From: Synchiropus splendidus
Lineage: Eukaryota > Chordata > Actinopteri > Syngnathiformes > Callionymidae
NCBI RefSeq assembly: GCF_027744825.2
Contig: NC_071348.1
Coordinates: forward strand, 13,053,563-13,117,562
Length of the DNA: 64,000 nt
Direction: 5' to 3'
The notes beneath the pieces are model-generated. The model had not been told where the DNA came from and made no database searches. It saw only the letters and a program-made list of their open reading frames with translations. Position 1 is the first letter of the stretch. Every line of letters starts with the position of its first letter. Position numbers and translations under genes: made by a program. Below are positions 38,857 through 50,649 of this stretch, piece by piece.

Positions 38857-39716
38857 TCAAAATAAAGGACCGTTGTCAGAAATCCACGGCTGGCCAGCAG
38901 CAGGTCTGAGGCGTCCTCGTCCCCAGAGACACGGGAGCTTATGGTTGGCTCTCATCACAGCAACACTGGTGCACGAGTCTGGTTTGCGGATGATTTCACA
39001 CCAGTCTGGGTAGTCCACTGGCTTAGACCCGCTGTGGGAGAAGCAGCATAGCATCGCAGTTTTTTTTCCATTCACTCTACAACAGGAACCTCTTGTTTGA
39101 TGAATGTTAAATGGAAGTGCTGGTTGGCTGGAATCGCTTATTGCATATTAACAGTTCAGACATTAACACTTCCTTCCCAAAGGTCCAGAAACACTCACTG
39201 GTCGCAGCAGCCCACTCCAAACGGCTCCATGCAGATACACTGGAAACAGTCAGCGGTGATCCAACTCTCTCCAATACTGTATATCTGCCCATTGTGCTCA
39301 CAGCTTCCTGAATATTTAAAAAATAAGTCAGTGGAAATGTAATATTAATGCATGTTTTACAAAAAAAAAAAAAAATCAACTTGATGAGAGGATCACAAGC
39401 AAGGTGAAGTCTGGACCTGCGATAATATCCACGGTCAGCAGGTCAGTCTCAGTGAAATGTGTTAGTTGATGGCATGTTTTATCAAAGTTTTATTGAAGTC
39501 TCATTCATCTTAATTGTAGAGTACTTTCTAAATGAACAATGGCAATTAACAAGCAGATATGTATATTTAAATGTCCAAAAATGCCACTAGACTGCTTCTG
39601 CCTGTACCTTTAGTGTTGAAGAAACACTCCCCACTGTTGTATGCAGACATTCCCGGCACACTGGCACCAAGGAGGCAGACTAAAACAGCAAGCATCCCTC
39701 TGGCTGTGTTTCCCAT
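38857..39716 (-). CDS. msmp: MSMP-like secreted microseminoprotein (copy 1)
   Basis: Three coding exons, 39608-39716, 39199-39307, 38857-39031; 130 aa. Signal peptide MGNTARGMLAVLVCLLGASVPGMS, then a mature region with ten cysteines. CEHNGQIYSIGESW, CFQCICMEPFGVGCCD and KPVDYPDWCEI align with human MSMP (GESWLRKDCFHCTC...VGVGCCD...PIDFPAGCEV) and more weakly with MSMB, so this is the beta-microseminoprotein family. Exon phases (1, 2) fit the family. A 5' UTR exon ends at 39797 (donor GTAAGC) and its acceptor lies two bases before the ATG. Family role: small secreted protein; mammalian MSMP has been reported as a CCR2-binding chemoattractant. The fish function is unknown. Confidence 0.88.
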
Positions 39717-39796
39717 TGCTGCATGACATCAACAGAGAAAATGAGACACCAACTTCCTGATGGTTACGGAATAAAATCTTACCGTGCAATGCTTAC

Positions 39797-39896
39797 TCCT
39801 TCCCTGCTCCTTCACCCGGCGGTTTTCCTCTCTGCTGGCTGAGCGTCTCCCCGTCTGAGCTGATGCACCCACTCCCTCAGGTCTCTGATATTTATA
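39797..39896 (-). promoter_or_regulatory. TATA promoter and 5' UTR exon of MSMP-like copy 1
   Basis: TATAAATA on the minus strand at 39889-39896, ~30 bp before a likely start near 39860, followed by a short non-coding exon ending at 39797|GTAAGC. The same arrangement recurs at 50642-50649 in the second copy. Confidence 0.65.
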
Positions 39897-41973
39897 CCAG
39901 CGAGTCTTTATCTCTGCCATTTCCACTTCTCTTCTCACTATTTGCCCAATCCCCTCTCTGGCCATCCCCCCTCCACTCCACTAGTTGTATCTACATGTGC
40001 ACAAACTCACAAACACACACAGCCACAATGATACCCATCATCTAGCATGAGACAGTGTCTTCAGAGCATACAGTGTGCACCTCTCCTGATAACATTTATT
40101 TTCGGGGAAGCCGTTTGATGTTATCTGTAGAAAGGGCTACGTGACAGGGGGTCAGGGCCTATTGTACAATTCGGGAGCAGTGTGTGCACAGAGGGAGCCC
40201 CGGGCAGGAAAAAAAGAAAATGTCAGACCTTTTACAATTCAGAACCGATGTGGTGGTAAAGAAAAATCAGGAATGAAGGGGGAGCACCACACCAGGTGCC
40301 CAGACCAATCTACAATATGCAGTTAGATAATGAATGATAAAATCCTTTGCGCATCTAAGTTCTTGATCCTGAAAGCTGTGCCATCCTGAAAACCCCAGAA
40401 GATTCGATGGAAATCCATGTTCTATTGATGCTTTGCAGACGTCACTGCAAATTCAACTGTTTTTTTACCTTTCTTGTGTAATCTTGTTTTCTAAACCCAA
40501 AATACATTTTAATTCCACTTAAATAATGCTGAAAAACATTTATTTTATGAGAGTAAATGGATATATTGATGGGAAAAAATCTGATTTTTACCATTGAAAC
40601 ACGCCACTCAAAATAAAGAATGCACCATATTACAAACAATGAAAAGCATCATGGTAAGCCCCACAGGGTCAAGAATAGGGTGGCAGCTAAAATTGACAAT
40701 TGTAGCAAGTCATCGTGAGTGAGATCAATGGTTCTTGCTAAGAGACAAGCAAACACCACTCCATCTGGGACTGTTCCAGTTAAATATGACTATATGACCA
40801 TCGCTTAGTCCTGCTCAGGGTGTCAGAAATTGAACCCAAGAGCGATAAGCATTAGACTGCCTCGGGGCCCACAACCATATATACTATAAAAACTCTCAAA
40901 AATTCTACTTGAAAAGCAGAAAAAATTCCAGTTCCAGGAAGCTGTCTGTGGTTAATTATAAACAAGGTGTAAAATGCTTCCTTTGACCTGCAAACACTTC
41001 AACAGAACTTCATACAGTGTATTGAATGTGTCGCCATGACACTGGCAGACAGACCAGTACAATACTGGCATACTCATGTTTCATATTTGCTGTATGTGGC
41101 AATGATGGCGGACCACAAATGAAACATCAAAGGCCGTTTATTAAGGCAGTGTGTTTCAACGAGTGAGTCGTGAGAGAGTGTCAGGTGTGCCATGGGAAAT
41201 GATCCAATTTCACCTCATTTGTCCTGATAGAAGTGGGCGATATGATGACATTAAATCATACACTATAGAGCTCTGCTGATGCTGATGCGTCCTTTTCCCA
41301 CACACACGAACAGCACTGAAGCTGGTCAAACACCAAACTAAAGCTAAAGACGGTGTGCACTGCAGAGCTAACAGCTAACATGACGTCTCACTTCAAAACT
41401 TTATTGACAAAAAAACTAAGTGCATAACCAAATAAATCCAATCCAAAATGGGGTGGCAGAAAGAATCACTGCTGTTATGAATTCTTATGATTTGTCTGAA
41501 AATTTGTCATAAAATGAAAACATTTAATATAAAAATAAATAAATCCTGCCATATTTCCCACAACTTTGTGAATAATAAACAAATACATTTTCTGCAATTT
41601 GTTTCTGCAAATAGCATGTGATAAATAGCACAGTTACATAGCAACAATTTTTCACAAATGAAAAGGGATTTGCTACTGGTCTTTACTGTATTCAGGGAGC
41701 TTCTGACACAACTTCACATTACATCTAGTTGTGTGTCTAGCAGTAAAGTGAACTGATATCACTGCTGTAAAATACAAACATGTGTTATAATTATTGAGGC
41801 TTATGCCACCATTGGTGCATGTTTGCAGGGGTCATAGACTGAGACATTGACCTTTGACCCCATCATGTTCATTCCAAATCTAATGGCCAAATCTTTTTTT
41901 ACATATTGAATATTATTTCTTCTTAAATCACAGTTTATTCTCTCATGATAGAGTTCAGTGATGCACATGAGTT
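39897..41973. other. Intergenic part of unit A
   Basis: No gene is seen. It has a tRNA-like stretch at 40803-40875 and several AT-rich tracts. It ends at the LINE junction. The same sequence is repeated in unit B (50650-52734). Confidence 0.5.
40803..40875 (-). repeat. Possible tRNA-derived SINE remnant
   Basis: The minus strand contains a B-box-like GGGTTCAATTTCTGACACCC preceded by GAGGCAGTCTAATGCTTA, resembling a tRNA head, followed by TGAGCAGGACTAAGC. It is degraded and not a working tRNA. The same stretch is present in unit B near 51545-51625. Confidence 0.3.
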
Positions 41974-44006
41974 CACTAAAGTCCTGTTATAACTGCAAGA
42001 GGTGTGGCGCATGGTCTGACAAAACGAAACTATTGCCTCATAATCACATTGTCTGACAGAGGGTAGAAAAACACAATCAACGAAGAAGTAATCAATTCTT
42101 GAATAAGAGCGATGGACGGGAGAGAAAAAAGAACATGCCCGATTTGTAGGGTTTTTAAAACGCCAGGGGTCGACCATTTGATACATTTCTAAAAAATGTT
42201 TGATGAATTTAGCTGAATTGGCGATTGGCTGAATGGTTTTAGATGATCTGTCCAAATTTGAATCTAAAACAGAGTTGAAATCACCTCCCAGAATTAAATG
42301 ATATTTGTTTAAATTAGGAATGGATGAAAAAAAGTTTTGGAAGAAACCCTCATCATCAATAGTTGGCTGCATCAACGCTTGCAAGGATAACTGGAACATT
42401 GTACAGCTGACCGCAAACTCAAATAAATCGACCCCGAGTGTCTGAAACGACTTCTGAAGAAATAAATGGGATATTTTTCTGTATTAAGATTGCGGCTCCT
42501 CTTGATTTGAAATTAAATTCAGAGTGAAAAACCTGCCCAATCCAACCTTTGCGTAGTTTGTGTCTGTCTTGATACTTTAAGTGCGCTTCCTGAATCAAGA
42601 CTATATCCGCCTTCAACTTTCTTAAGTGGTTCAGAATCTTTGCCCTTTTAATAGCATTATTCAGTCCTTTTACAGTGTAGTGAAAAAAAGAAAACAACAC
42701 AAACAATGAAACAAAAAGCTTTGTTTTTTACGTCAATGAACTCCCCCCACCCCTCACACCCATCTGGAACTGATAGGCTGAGCAAAACCTCAAAACCAGT
42801 CAAAGACACACGTGGTGATTTAACACCTAAGTAGCTTAACTTAAACTTGCACAAGTGAAGCTAAAACTCCCATTTTAACTAGATATTTCAAAACAGTTAC
42901 CCACAAGAACAATGAAACTGTAAGAGTATCAGAACCACATTATATATATATGTATATGTTGTAAAACGTAAACTGAGAAATCATAACTATATGCAACTTG
43001 TAACTTGTAAACGCAGTCCTCTCTCGAGGTCAGTAAATCCCGTCTCACAATTGTTCATGAGAGATCAAATGATCGGGGCGGTCTAGTCTTCTTCACTCTC
43101 CTTGCGAAGGCTGAATTTTGGTGCGATGGAAATCTTCCGCAGTGTCAGGAGAGTCGAAAGTGTGGCGTACTCCATTGAAAATGACAGACAGTCTGGCCGG
43201 GTAGTAAAGGCTGTATACGACCTTAGCCTCTCGTAGCTTGGCTTTGATGGAGTTAAATGTTGCGTGAAGTTTACTCACATCAAGTGGAAGGTCAGGGAAA
43301 ATGTGGACTCGTGATCCTTGGAAATGAAGAGACTCCTTCCCTCTGGAAAGTCCGAGGATCTTCTCCTGTTGAGCATAGTAGTGAAAGCGCACAATCATGG
43401 CTCAGGGACGTTGTCCTGGACTCGGTTTCGGCACAAGCGCCCGGTGTGCGCGGTCAATAAGCACAGGTGTAGTGAAGTTATCCTCTCCGAATAGGTCATG
43501 AATAAATTCCGCTGATACGCTCCATGGCGTCATTTAGTGTTATCGCCATATTGGCTTGCTCCGTCATTATTTCGGAACGACCGCTATGGAGTTTATTTAA
43601 CTCCTCGTCGATATTCTGGCGAAGGACTTGTAAACTAGCCGAGATCTCCGAACGAATAGATTCCAATTCATGTTTGAGTTCTTGTCAAAGAACCAGAATT
43701 TCGGTTTTGAAGTCAGTTAGAATTGCATCGCGGGGCCCCTACAACTCGTCTCTTAGGGCCTGAAGTGTGAGCAGCTCCTGTTCGGCCATGACAGTGGGCT
43801 TCGGCGATGAAGACGGAGGATCCCTCCCTTGTTTGTGACTTCCAGACTTGGAATGTTTGCTCATTTCGGTTTGTCAAAACTCAACAGTTCCTTTGTGCAA
43901 AAATAAACGCTAATAATATCAAACGTGAGTTTTAGTGAAAAAAGTACAGGAGCAGGTGAGACTTCTAGTGTCTAGCTCATGTCAAGGGGAAATGGAAGTC
44001 CATCAT
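41974..44006 (-). mobile_element. L1/Tx1-like LINE fragment (5' part, defective) at the duplication junction
   Basis: Minus-oriented. ORF1 starts at ~43866 (MSKHSKSGSHKQ) but is cut by in-frame TAG and TGA codons; its RNA-binding C-terminal half is open at 43093-43398. ORF2 begins near 42690 (VKGLNNAIKR) and shows an apurinic-type endonuclease: VLIQEAH, LILGGDFN and SRIDYFF, split by a stop or frame break between 42419 and 42399. No reverse transcriptase, 3' end or poly(A) tail is present: the element stops at 41973, where unit A begins. It is therefore not a simple target-primed insertion. The 5' UTR runs to about 44006, where unit B begins. Confidence 0.85.
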
Positions 44007-44386
44007 ATGTTTATTTTAACTATAACAGACAAGTTGTTATCTCAAGAGTTTGTCTGTCTGTTTGCAGAATCACTGAACAAAACAATCTGTTTTTAAAACA
44101 GATTTAAATGAACTTCACAGGAAAAAGGGAACAAGGTGCAGAACCATTTACTACGGTGGTCTCCTGGATTTCCATCTGCTGCCAGAAAATTTTCTAGGGA
44201 TTCCTCAGAGAGAGCCGCAGCAGAAGCACCAATTCTTCCTCCTAGACGCTACAGGCGCCTGCGGTCCAAGATAATTATTATCTGATATGTATGTGTAGGA
44301 CAATAAGATTAGGTAGAAGAATCACACGGGTCAAAATGACAAACTTGACAGTTCAGTTTTTGTTGCTGTAAATCGTGAAAATGTAC

Positions 44387-47300
44387 CTTTTTTTGTTGAC
44401 AGGCTGAAAGAAATTAATGAGAGGTGACAGGTTCTGTGGCAAAGTTTGCTGCGTGTTCTTAAATTTCTGTGGGGATTTCTTCTGGACGAACTTCACACCG
44501 TCACTATTCTTGGCGAAAACAAGGTGGAGTTCTTTGGCAGCTCCACCTGGGAATGAACGAGAATGAAGAACATCAGTAACTCAAACATGACATTTTGGAT
44601 CACATCAACATAAGCAGTTCAACCACTGCAATTGCTTTGTCAAACAGCGAATACATTTGTAGTCCTCAAAAAAGCCACAATGAAAGTAAACCTTATGTTC
44701 TTCAGTCCGCCGGGGTGACTGGGGTCTACCATAGCTACTACGGGTGAGAAGCAGGGGACACCCCAGGCCATGTCAACATTTAGCTCACTTAGCTCAGAAA
44801 TAATCAAATGTGTAGCCACGTTTTTCTGATTGGTTAAAATGTGCGCTGATCAGTTTTAGGGTTACTGAGACACGGAGCGACACATGAAATGGAGGGAAAG
44901 GAACGAGAGAGCTGTGTTGTTACAGATAACAGAAAACATGCTGGAGTAAAGTTAAACAGAGTGGAGTGTGAACACAGTTTAGAGTCACAGATTGTTGACA
45001 GAGTAAAAAATGTTAAAAAAAAAATGCACTCAGCAGGTTCCACAGATTATTTAGCACTGTGTCACTTATGACAGGGACCAACTATTTCATTTGAGAAGGC
45101 GATATACATTCATGAAAAAACATTTTAAAATTAACTTTAAAACTTGGAATATAAGTCAGCATCTTTGAAATGCTAGGAGCACTGTTGGTGTAAATCAACT
45201 TTAGTACCAACACAGAGCAGTATGCTCAATATACATGAAGACAAAGGAAACCTTTCGTATATTTGATATATTTTCAGTGAATTACCTTATGATTTGGTCA
45301 AAACTATGGAAACTAGAAAACCTTTTGATTAATATTCATGAACTATTCATGAAAAGTTTTATAAATGTGAATAGTTGCAGAGTAGTACAAACAATGAGAC
45401 ATCACATTTATTTTCATTTTTCAGTCTTTTCATTTAACTGTTCTCATAGAAATATGTTGCATCATGACCATATAAATAATAAATATTAATTTTAAAATGT
45501 ATTAATTTCGCTCATAATTTATAATTCATAAAAGCAAAACCACATGAAATCATCACCAGATCTCACCCCGAGGCTTCAGCTCAGTCAGCTGAGTGTCCAC
45601 TGTTGACTGAAGTGCCGTACTTGGACAAGTCCATCACATACAAAATCTGAGAGAAACAGAATTCGATGCATCTGCTGAGCACTGCTTTGTTTGAGTCTGT
45701 GCTTGCTCATTTGTGGGTTTGACTCCTGAAATAACCTTCAAAAGTCTTTTGGAAAAAAGTTGAAAAGTTCTTCAGATCATCAAACGGTTCCCTGAATACC
45801 ACATGAACTGTGACGTCACTGATTATTACTGGTGATTCTACCAATCCTTGTTAAACTGCTGCTGATAAAACAAGAAAACATGGCAAAAGTTAAAGGCTTC
45901 ACTTGTACGTTTACACTGCAAGCTTAGACTGGGATTGGATCAAAAGACTCCTGTTACAAAACATGAGGCAAAAATAAATCCTGTCCAAGTGAGGTCAAGC
46001 TAAACATAGATGAACTCAAGCATCAGCATCATGACACCAGCTGGCATCTACAGAATAAATCAAATCATTATCTCAACAATAAGAAGGACGTGCCACCTCT
46101 TCATACTCATGTGTTGTAGTCGCATTCATGTTCTTCTTCCATCGTTCCTCACCTGTTCAGTAGCGACGAATCGCGCATGGACTCTGCTGATGGACAGATC
46201 ATTGAGCAGCAGGATCTCACAGTTCTTCCGGCCCACTGTGTATTCTTCACCGGAGAGGAGATAGTGGGTCTCACCTGGGCATGACAGGAGTACACTCATG
46301 AGCTTTACCACTTTGAAGAACAAATCTTCACATGTTGCTTCAAATATCCGGCCTGGAACAACGAGACAAAATAACCTACATGATGCTAAATGTAGGTTGA
46401 GAAGAAAATTAGTTATTACCAAATGAAAGTATTGATTTTTTTAACTCACGAACTATATACGACCATGCAAAAGGACTTCTGGGAGCATAGAAAAAGTGGA
46501 AGCGTGAAGTGTTGACGCTAACATCCAGCAGAGGGCAGAAGCGCTCAAGGTTGACATGCAGTCAAGTTGCGACAGTGTGATGCTGAATCGCAGATCTCCG
46601 GTGTTGTCATCATTTTTGGACTTATAAGCTAAACGTTAAAGTTAAAATTAAAACTATATTATATCATTCATCCACTTTGTTTCTCTACTGTACTTTATTG
46701 GTCTCCAATGTCATGTTTAACCATTAATTATAAATCAGGTTTCACTCAAAATAAATAAATATTGTAATAATAGTGAGTGATGGAAAAAAGAAGTCAACTT
46801 GGACCCAGCAACGAATCGCATCTCGTTCTGGTTGCAGGCACCGCTATCATTAAAGATCTTAAAGCTTGATTGGTTCGTGACATACAATACCAAACATGGC
46901 ACTCAAAGTCAACAGAAAGTCAGTAAGTAAAATAGATTTAGGATAAAAGAGTTTTAAAATTGATTGGATTTGAAAGCATTCAATAAAAGCTCCGGAGGGC
47001 GTGTGCCTCCAGACAATGACATTATTGTATTTGAGGTTCTTTCATTGGGAGCGTTAACCAACACCGCACCTTAGGTGTCACCAAACGTGAAGTTCCAGCT
47101 GGATAAGGACCTGTTTCTGCCGGTTAGACGAGTACAAGTGCCAGAAAAAAACTGCAGCTGAGACAATGAGACACTGGACTAGTTAAATGCCACAGCTAAG
47201 GCTTACTACTTAGAAATATTGATATGAAATACTCTTTGAATATGTGTCTGGGTGAATGGCTTGCATCTTGGCTGCCCATTTGTGAAAGTATAAAATAGTA

Positions 47301-48964
47301 CATCAGCAGGGAGACAGCATGATGGGCAAACTGACTGCCTTAAGTCATACGACGCTAGCCATTTTTAGTAAAAGGAAGGAGTCAAAAGAATATATCTGCC
47401 CATCTCCACCTTGTCCCCACCATTAAATAAGTGCATTTCTTGATTCACAGGTTTGAACGCTTCCAATTTTGCATTCCATATACGGCCATTCTGGTAACCA
47501 AAGTGACTGTAACTAGATGCAATGCAACTTGTAACGCAACCAAGAACGTCCTCAAAATAGAAACCATGAACACCAGAGGGGTAATCTCAAAACACAGAAG
47601 CAAATAGTGAACAATTTTGGTGATTACAAATTCACATTAACAGTGTCAAATGAATTCAAGTCAAAAAGTCATTCCATCGCATAATTTAAGTATTCATACT
47701 ATCCTGAAATGAGAACAAACATGCAGCATGTTTAGAGCTAACATGGTCCATTGGTAGACACAAAGCACACAATAGATCAAATAACCCCTACAACAAACTT
47801 TATAGTCACAGAGATGATGTTTATATGAACTATTTTCGCAAGCTAATAGTCGCATTTAAAAGACACTCGCAGGACATCATGGGTATGCAATTAAAATATA
47901 CCAGTAACTTTGCTGCGATTTTCCCAGAGGTGCCTGTCTTTTTCAATGGCGTGTCAATGGATGGCCCTTGTCGCGCTTCGGCGGCTCTCACGCAAATTCG
48001 GAATTCGGGCGACAGAGGACGCCTGCGCCTGCGTTTTGTGCTTTCTGTGGACTCTCTAGGCCAAAGTATGTGGGAGCTATGAGCCGTTGAATTAGGGCCT
48101 TTTTGCTTCAGCCACCCTGGTGCATTCACATAAATAGTGCAGGCCCACCGTTTCCTCACATGACCTGCTTGTCGCTGACGGTGATTCCAGGCATACAGTC
48201 ATTTAAACAAGGAGAACCAGTGTCAAGGAAATGATCACCTCTCTGATATTCCACAACCTGGATCAAATTTCAAAACTGTACGTTAGTCAGAGCCCGTCAC
48301 TTCATTACTTCCTTGACACTGGAACATTCTTCATCACACCTTGACAACCTTGTGAAATAACATCCTTGTTGACAGCATTCAGACACATCATGAATGAACT
48401 CGAGAAGGTCAAATAACTTCCATACAGTGTTATGTTTGAAGTGAGATAGATAGATAGACAAATCAAACACTGAGGTCAACTGCGGTCGGCAGTGGCGGTC
48501 TCAAATTCAAACAAGTGCATCTGTGTTTTTGCTAAAAATATGACTTCTAGTAGAGAAAAACAAATGCTATATGGAGACTTCAAATCCATTTTTAAAGTAC
48601 ATAGTGAATATCAGCTATGATATGAGTGAAATATTAAACAAGAAATTAATTGAAGTAGCCCTGTACCACATCACAGCTTACAAAAAACAATACCGAAACA
48701 ACACAACATACGAAAATCAAACGTCATAGTTATGTGACGTCATAGACATAGGCAGAAATTAGACTGAACATGATGGTGAAGGGAACTTTAGAACGTTTAA
48801 CAATGACTGAAATATGCTTTCTATATACGCACAATCCATGAAAGACATGTTATTTAATACCCGAGTTCAAAAAAGAGTCATTTTCGTCGTTGGTTACAAA
48901 TCCAGGTCAACGTTTCCACGATAGTAAATGTACCTCCAGGCTGCTGAGGCGTCAGAATCCCCAT
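44387..48964 (-). pseudogene. Partial NBN copy (unit B), broken
   Basis: Retains exon 1 (48934-48964, second codon TGG changed to GGG), exon 2 (46153-46274, intact FHA core), the first part of exon 3 (to about 45617), then by deletion the last part of exon 10, and exon 11 (44387-44546, open). Exons 4-9 are deleted and exons 12-17 were never included. Exon 3 runs out of frame into exon 10 and meets a TGA shortly after the join, so at most the N-terminal ~70 residues of the FHA domain would be made. The ends match unit A, which rules out retroposition: introns are kept. Confidence 0.9.
46921..48662. other. 1.74-kb segment present in unit B only
   Basis: Unit A has about 27 bp in place of this segment. 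Those bases include atgaattcaag-caaaag, which also occurs inside the segment at ~47650-47668, so the segment is probably ancestral and was deleted from unit A in two steps. A GC-rich patch at 47930-48090 is open on both strands (258 and 330 nt), without a recognised family. A short GATA run lies at ~48445. Confidence 0.6.
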
Positions 48965-49600
48965 TCTGCTTCTTAACGTGGCTGAGCACCGAGGGCGAAT
49001 GTATAAATCTTGCGAAACAGTCAACTAAAACACAAATATATTCATTAACTCTTCTGTCGTCAAGTGGAAGTTGGCGCGTACCAGAGTGACGTGATTACTC
49101 CGTCGCCGATTTTAGGTTTCAAAATAAAAGTAAAAAATATCGTCCATAGTTTTATTGATTATAGTTCAGCTCGTAGGATGCAAGCAGGTTTCATACGATA
49201 CAGATTAGATATTTAAATGTCGCTGACTTTTTGAAAGTGGTGCTTTTATTTCAAATGTAAGATTTTGTCTTCCCTAAACAAAGGTGTTTATTTTCATGAC
49301 GGAGGAGAACTGCATTGATACTCAAACCCAATTTTATAGGGGGAAAATTAAATCATAGAAGCTGGTTGCTGGATTAATGAAAAACAGTTGGAAAAAATCA
49401 ATACAAAAAAACCCTCAAAAGAACTAGAGACCAGACAACTGAAATATCAGATATTGTCTTTATTTGCTAAGATACACTGAAATAAATGTGTTTTTACGTA
49501 ACTGACAATACATTATATATTCACCATCAAAGAATAAATATCCTGAAAATAAATTATGCTAGGTTATCCCAGAACAAATAACGCCTGAGCATTTCGGGAC

Positions 49601-50469
49601 TCAAAATAAAGGACCGTTGTCAGAAATCCACGGCTGGCCAGCAGCAGGTCTGAGGCGTCCTCGTCCCCAGAGACACGGGAGCTTATGGTTGGCTCTCATC
49701 ACAGCAACACTGGTGCACGAGTCTGGTTTGCGGATGATTTCACACCAGTCTGGGTAGTCCACTGGCTTAGACCCGCTGTGGGAGAAGCAGCATAGCATCG
49801 CAGTTTTTTTTCCATTCACTCTACAACAGGAACCTCTTGTTTGATGAATGTTAAATGGAAGTGCTGGTTGGCTGGAATCGCTTATTGCATATTAACAGTT
49901 CAGACATTAACACTTCCTTCCCAAAGGTCCAGAAACACTCACTGGTCGCAGCAGCCCACTCCAAACGGCTCCATGCAGATACACTGGAAACAGTCAGCGG
50001 TGATCCAACTCTCTCCAATACTGTATATCTGCCCATTGTGCTCACAGCTTCCTGAATATTTAAAAAATAAGTCAGTGGAAATGTAATATTAATGCATGTT
50101 TTACAAAAAATAAATAAATAAATAAATATCAACTTGATGAGAGGATCACAAGCAAGGTGAAGTCTGGACCTGCGATAATATCCACGGTCAGCAGGTCAGT
50201 CTCAGTGAAATGTGTTAGTTGATCGCATGTTTTATCAAAGTTTTATTGAAGTCTCATTCATCTTAATTGTAGAGTACTTTCTAAATGAACAATGGCAATT
50301 AACAAGCAGATATGTATATTTAAATGTCCAAAAATGCCACTAGACTGCTTCTGCCTGTACCTTTAGTGTTGAAGAAACACTCCCCACTGTTGTATGCAGA
50401 CATTCCCGGCACACTGGCACCAAGGAGGCAGACTAAAACAGCAAGCATCCCTCTGGCTGTGTTTCCCAT
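49601..50469 (-). CDS. msmp: MSMP-like secreted microseminoprotein (copy 2)
   Basis: Three coding exons, 50361-50469, 49943-50051, 49601-49775, 130 aa, with coding sequence the same as copy 1 at 38857-39716 as far as I can see by eye. Signal peptide, ten cysteines and splice sites are all intact. The promoter is also retained (TATAAATA at 50642-50649). Introns differ by an (AAAT)n expansion near 50107-50126. Both copies look functional, so the duplication doubles the dose of this secreted peptide. Confidence 0.88.
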
Positions 50470-50549
50470 TGCTGCATGACATCAACAGAGAAAATGAGAC
50501 ACCAACTTCCTGATGGTTACGGAATAAAATCTTACCGTGCAATGCTTAC

Positions 50550-50649
50550 TCCTTCCCTGCTCCTTCACCTGGCGGTTTTCCTCTCTGCTGGCTGAGCGTC
50601 TCCCCGTCTGAGCTGATGCACCCACTCCCTCAGGTCTCTGATATTTATA
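50550..50649 (-). promoter_or_regulatory. TATA promoter and 5' UTR exon of MSMP-like copy 2
   Basis: The minus-strand TATAAATA at 50642-50649 and the GTAAGC donor near 50550 duplicate those of copy 1, with nearly identical flanks. Confidence 0.6.

Larger units (their letters stand above)
32393..41973. repeat. Tandem segmental duplication, unit A
   Basis: The sequence from about 32393 (atgtttattttaactataac) to 41973 (atgcacatgagtt) is matched nearly base for base by 44007-52734. It carries NBN exons 1-11, the NBN promoter and an intact MSMP-like gene. Relative to unit B it lacks about 1.7 kb at ~37884-37910. It is 9.58 kb long. Confidence 0.93.

Noticed and set aside
40803..40875. Functional tRNA gene
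   Set aside because: Only a B-box-like motif remains; the stretch does not fold into a full cloverleaf by eye, so it is listed as a possible SINE remnant only.
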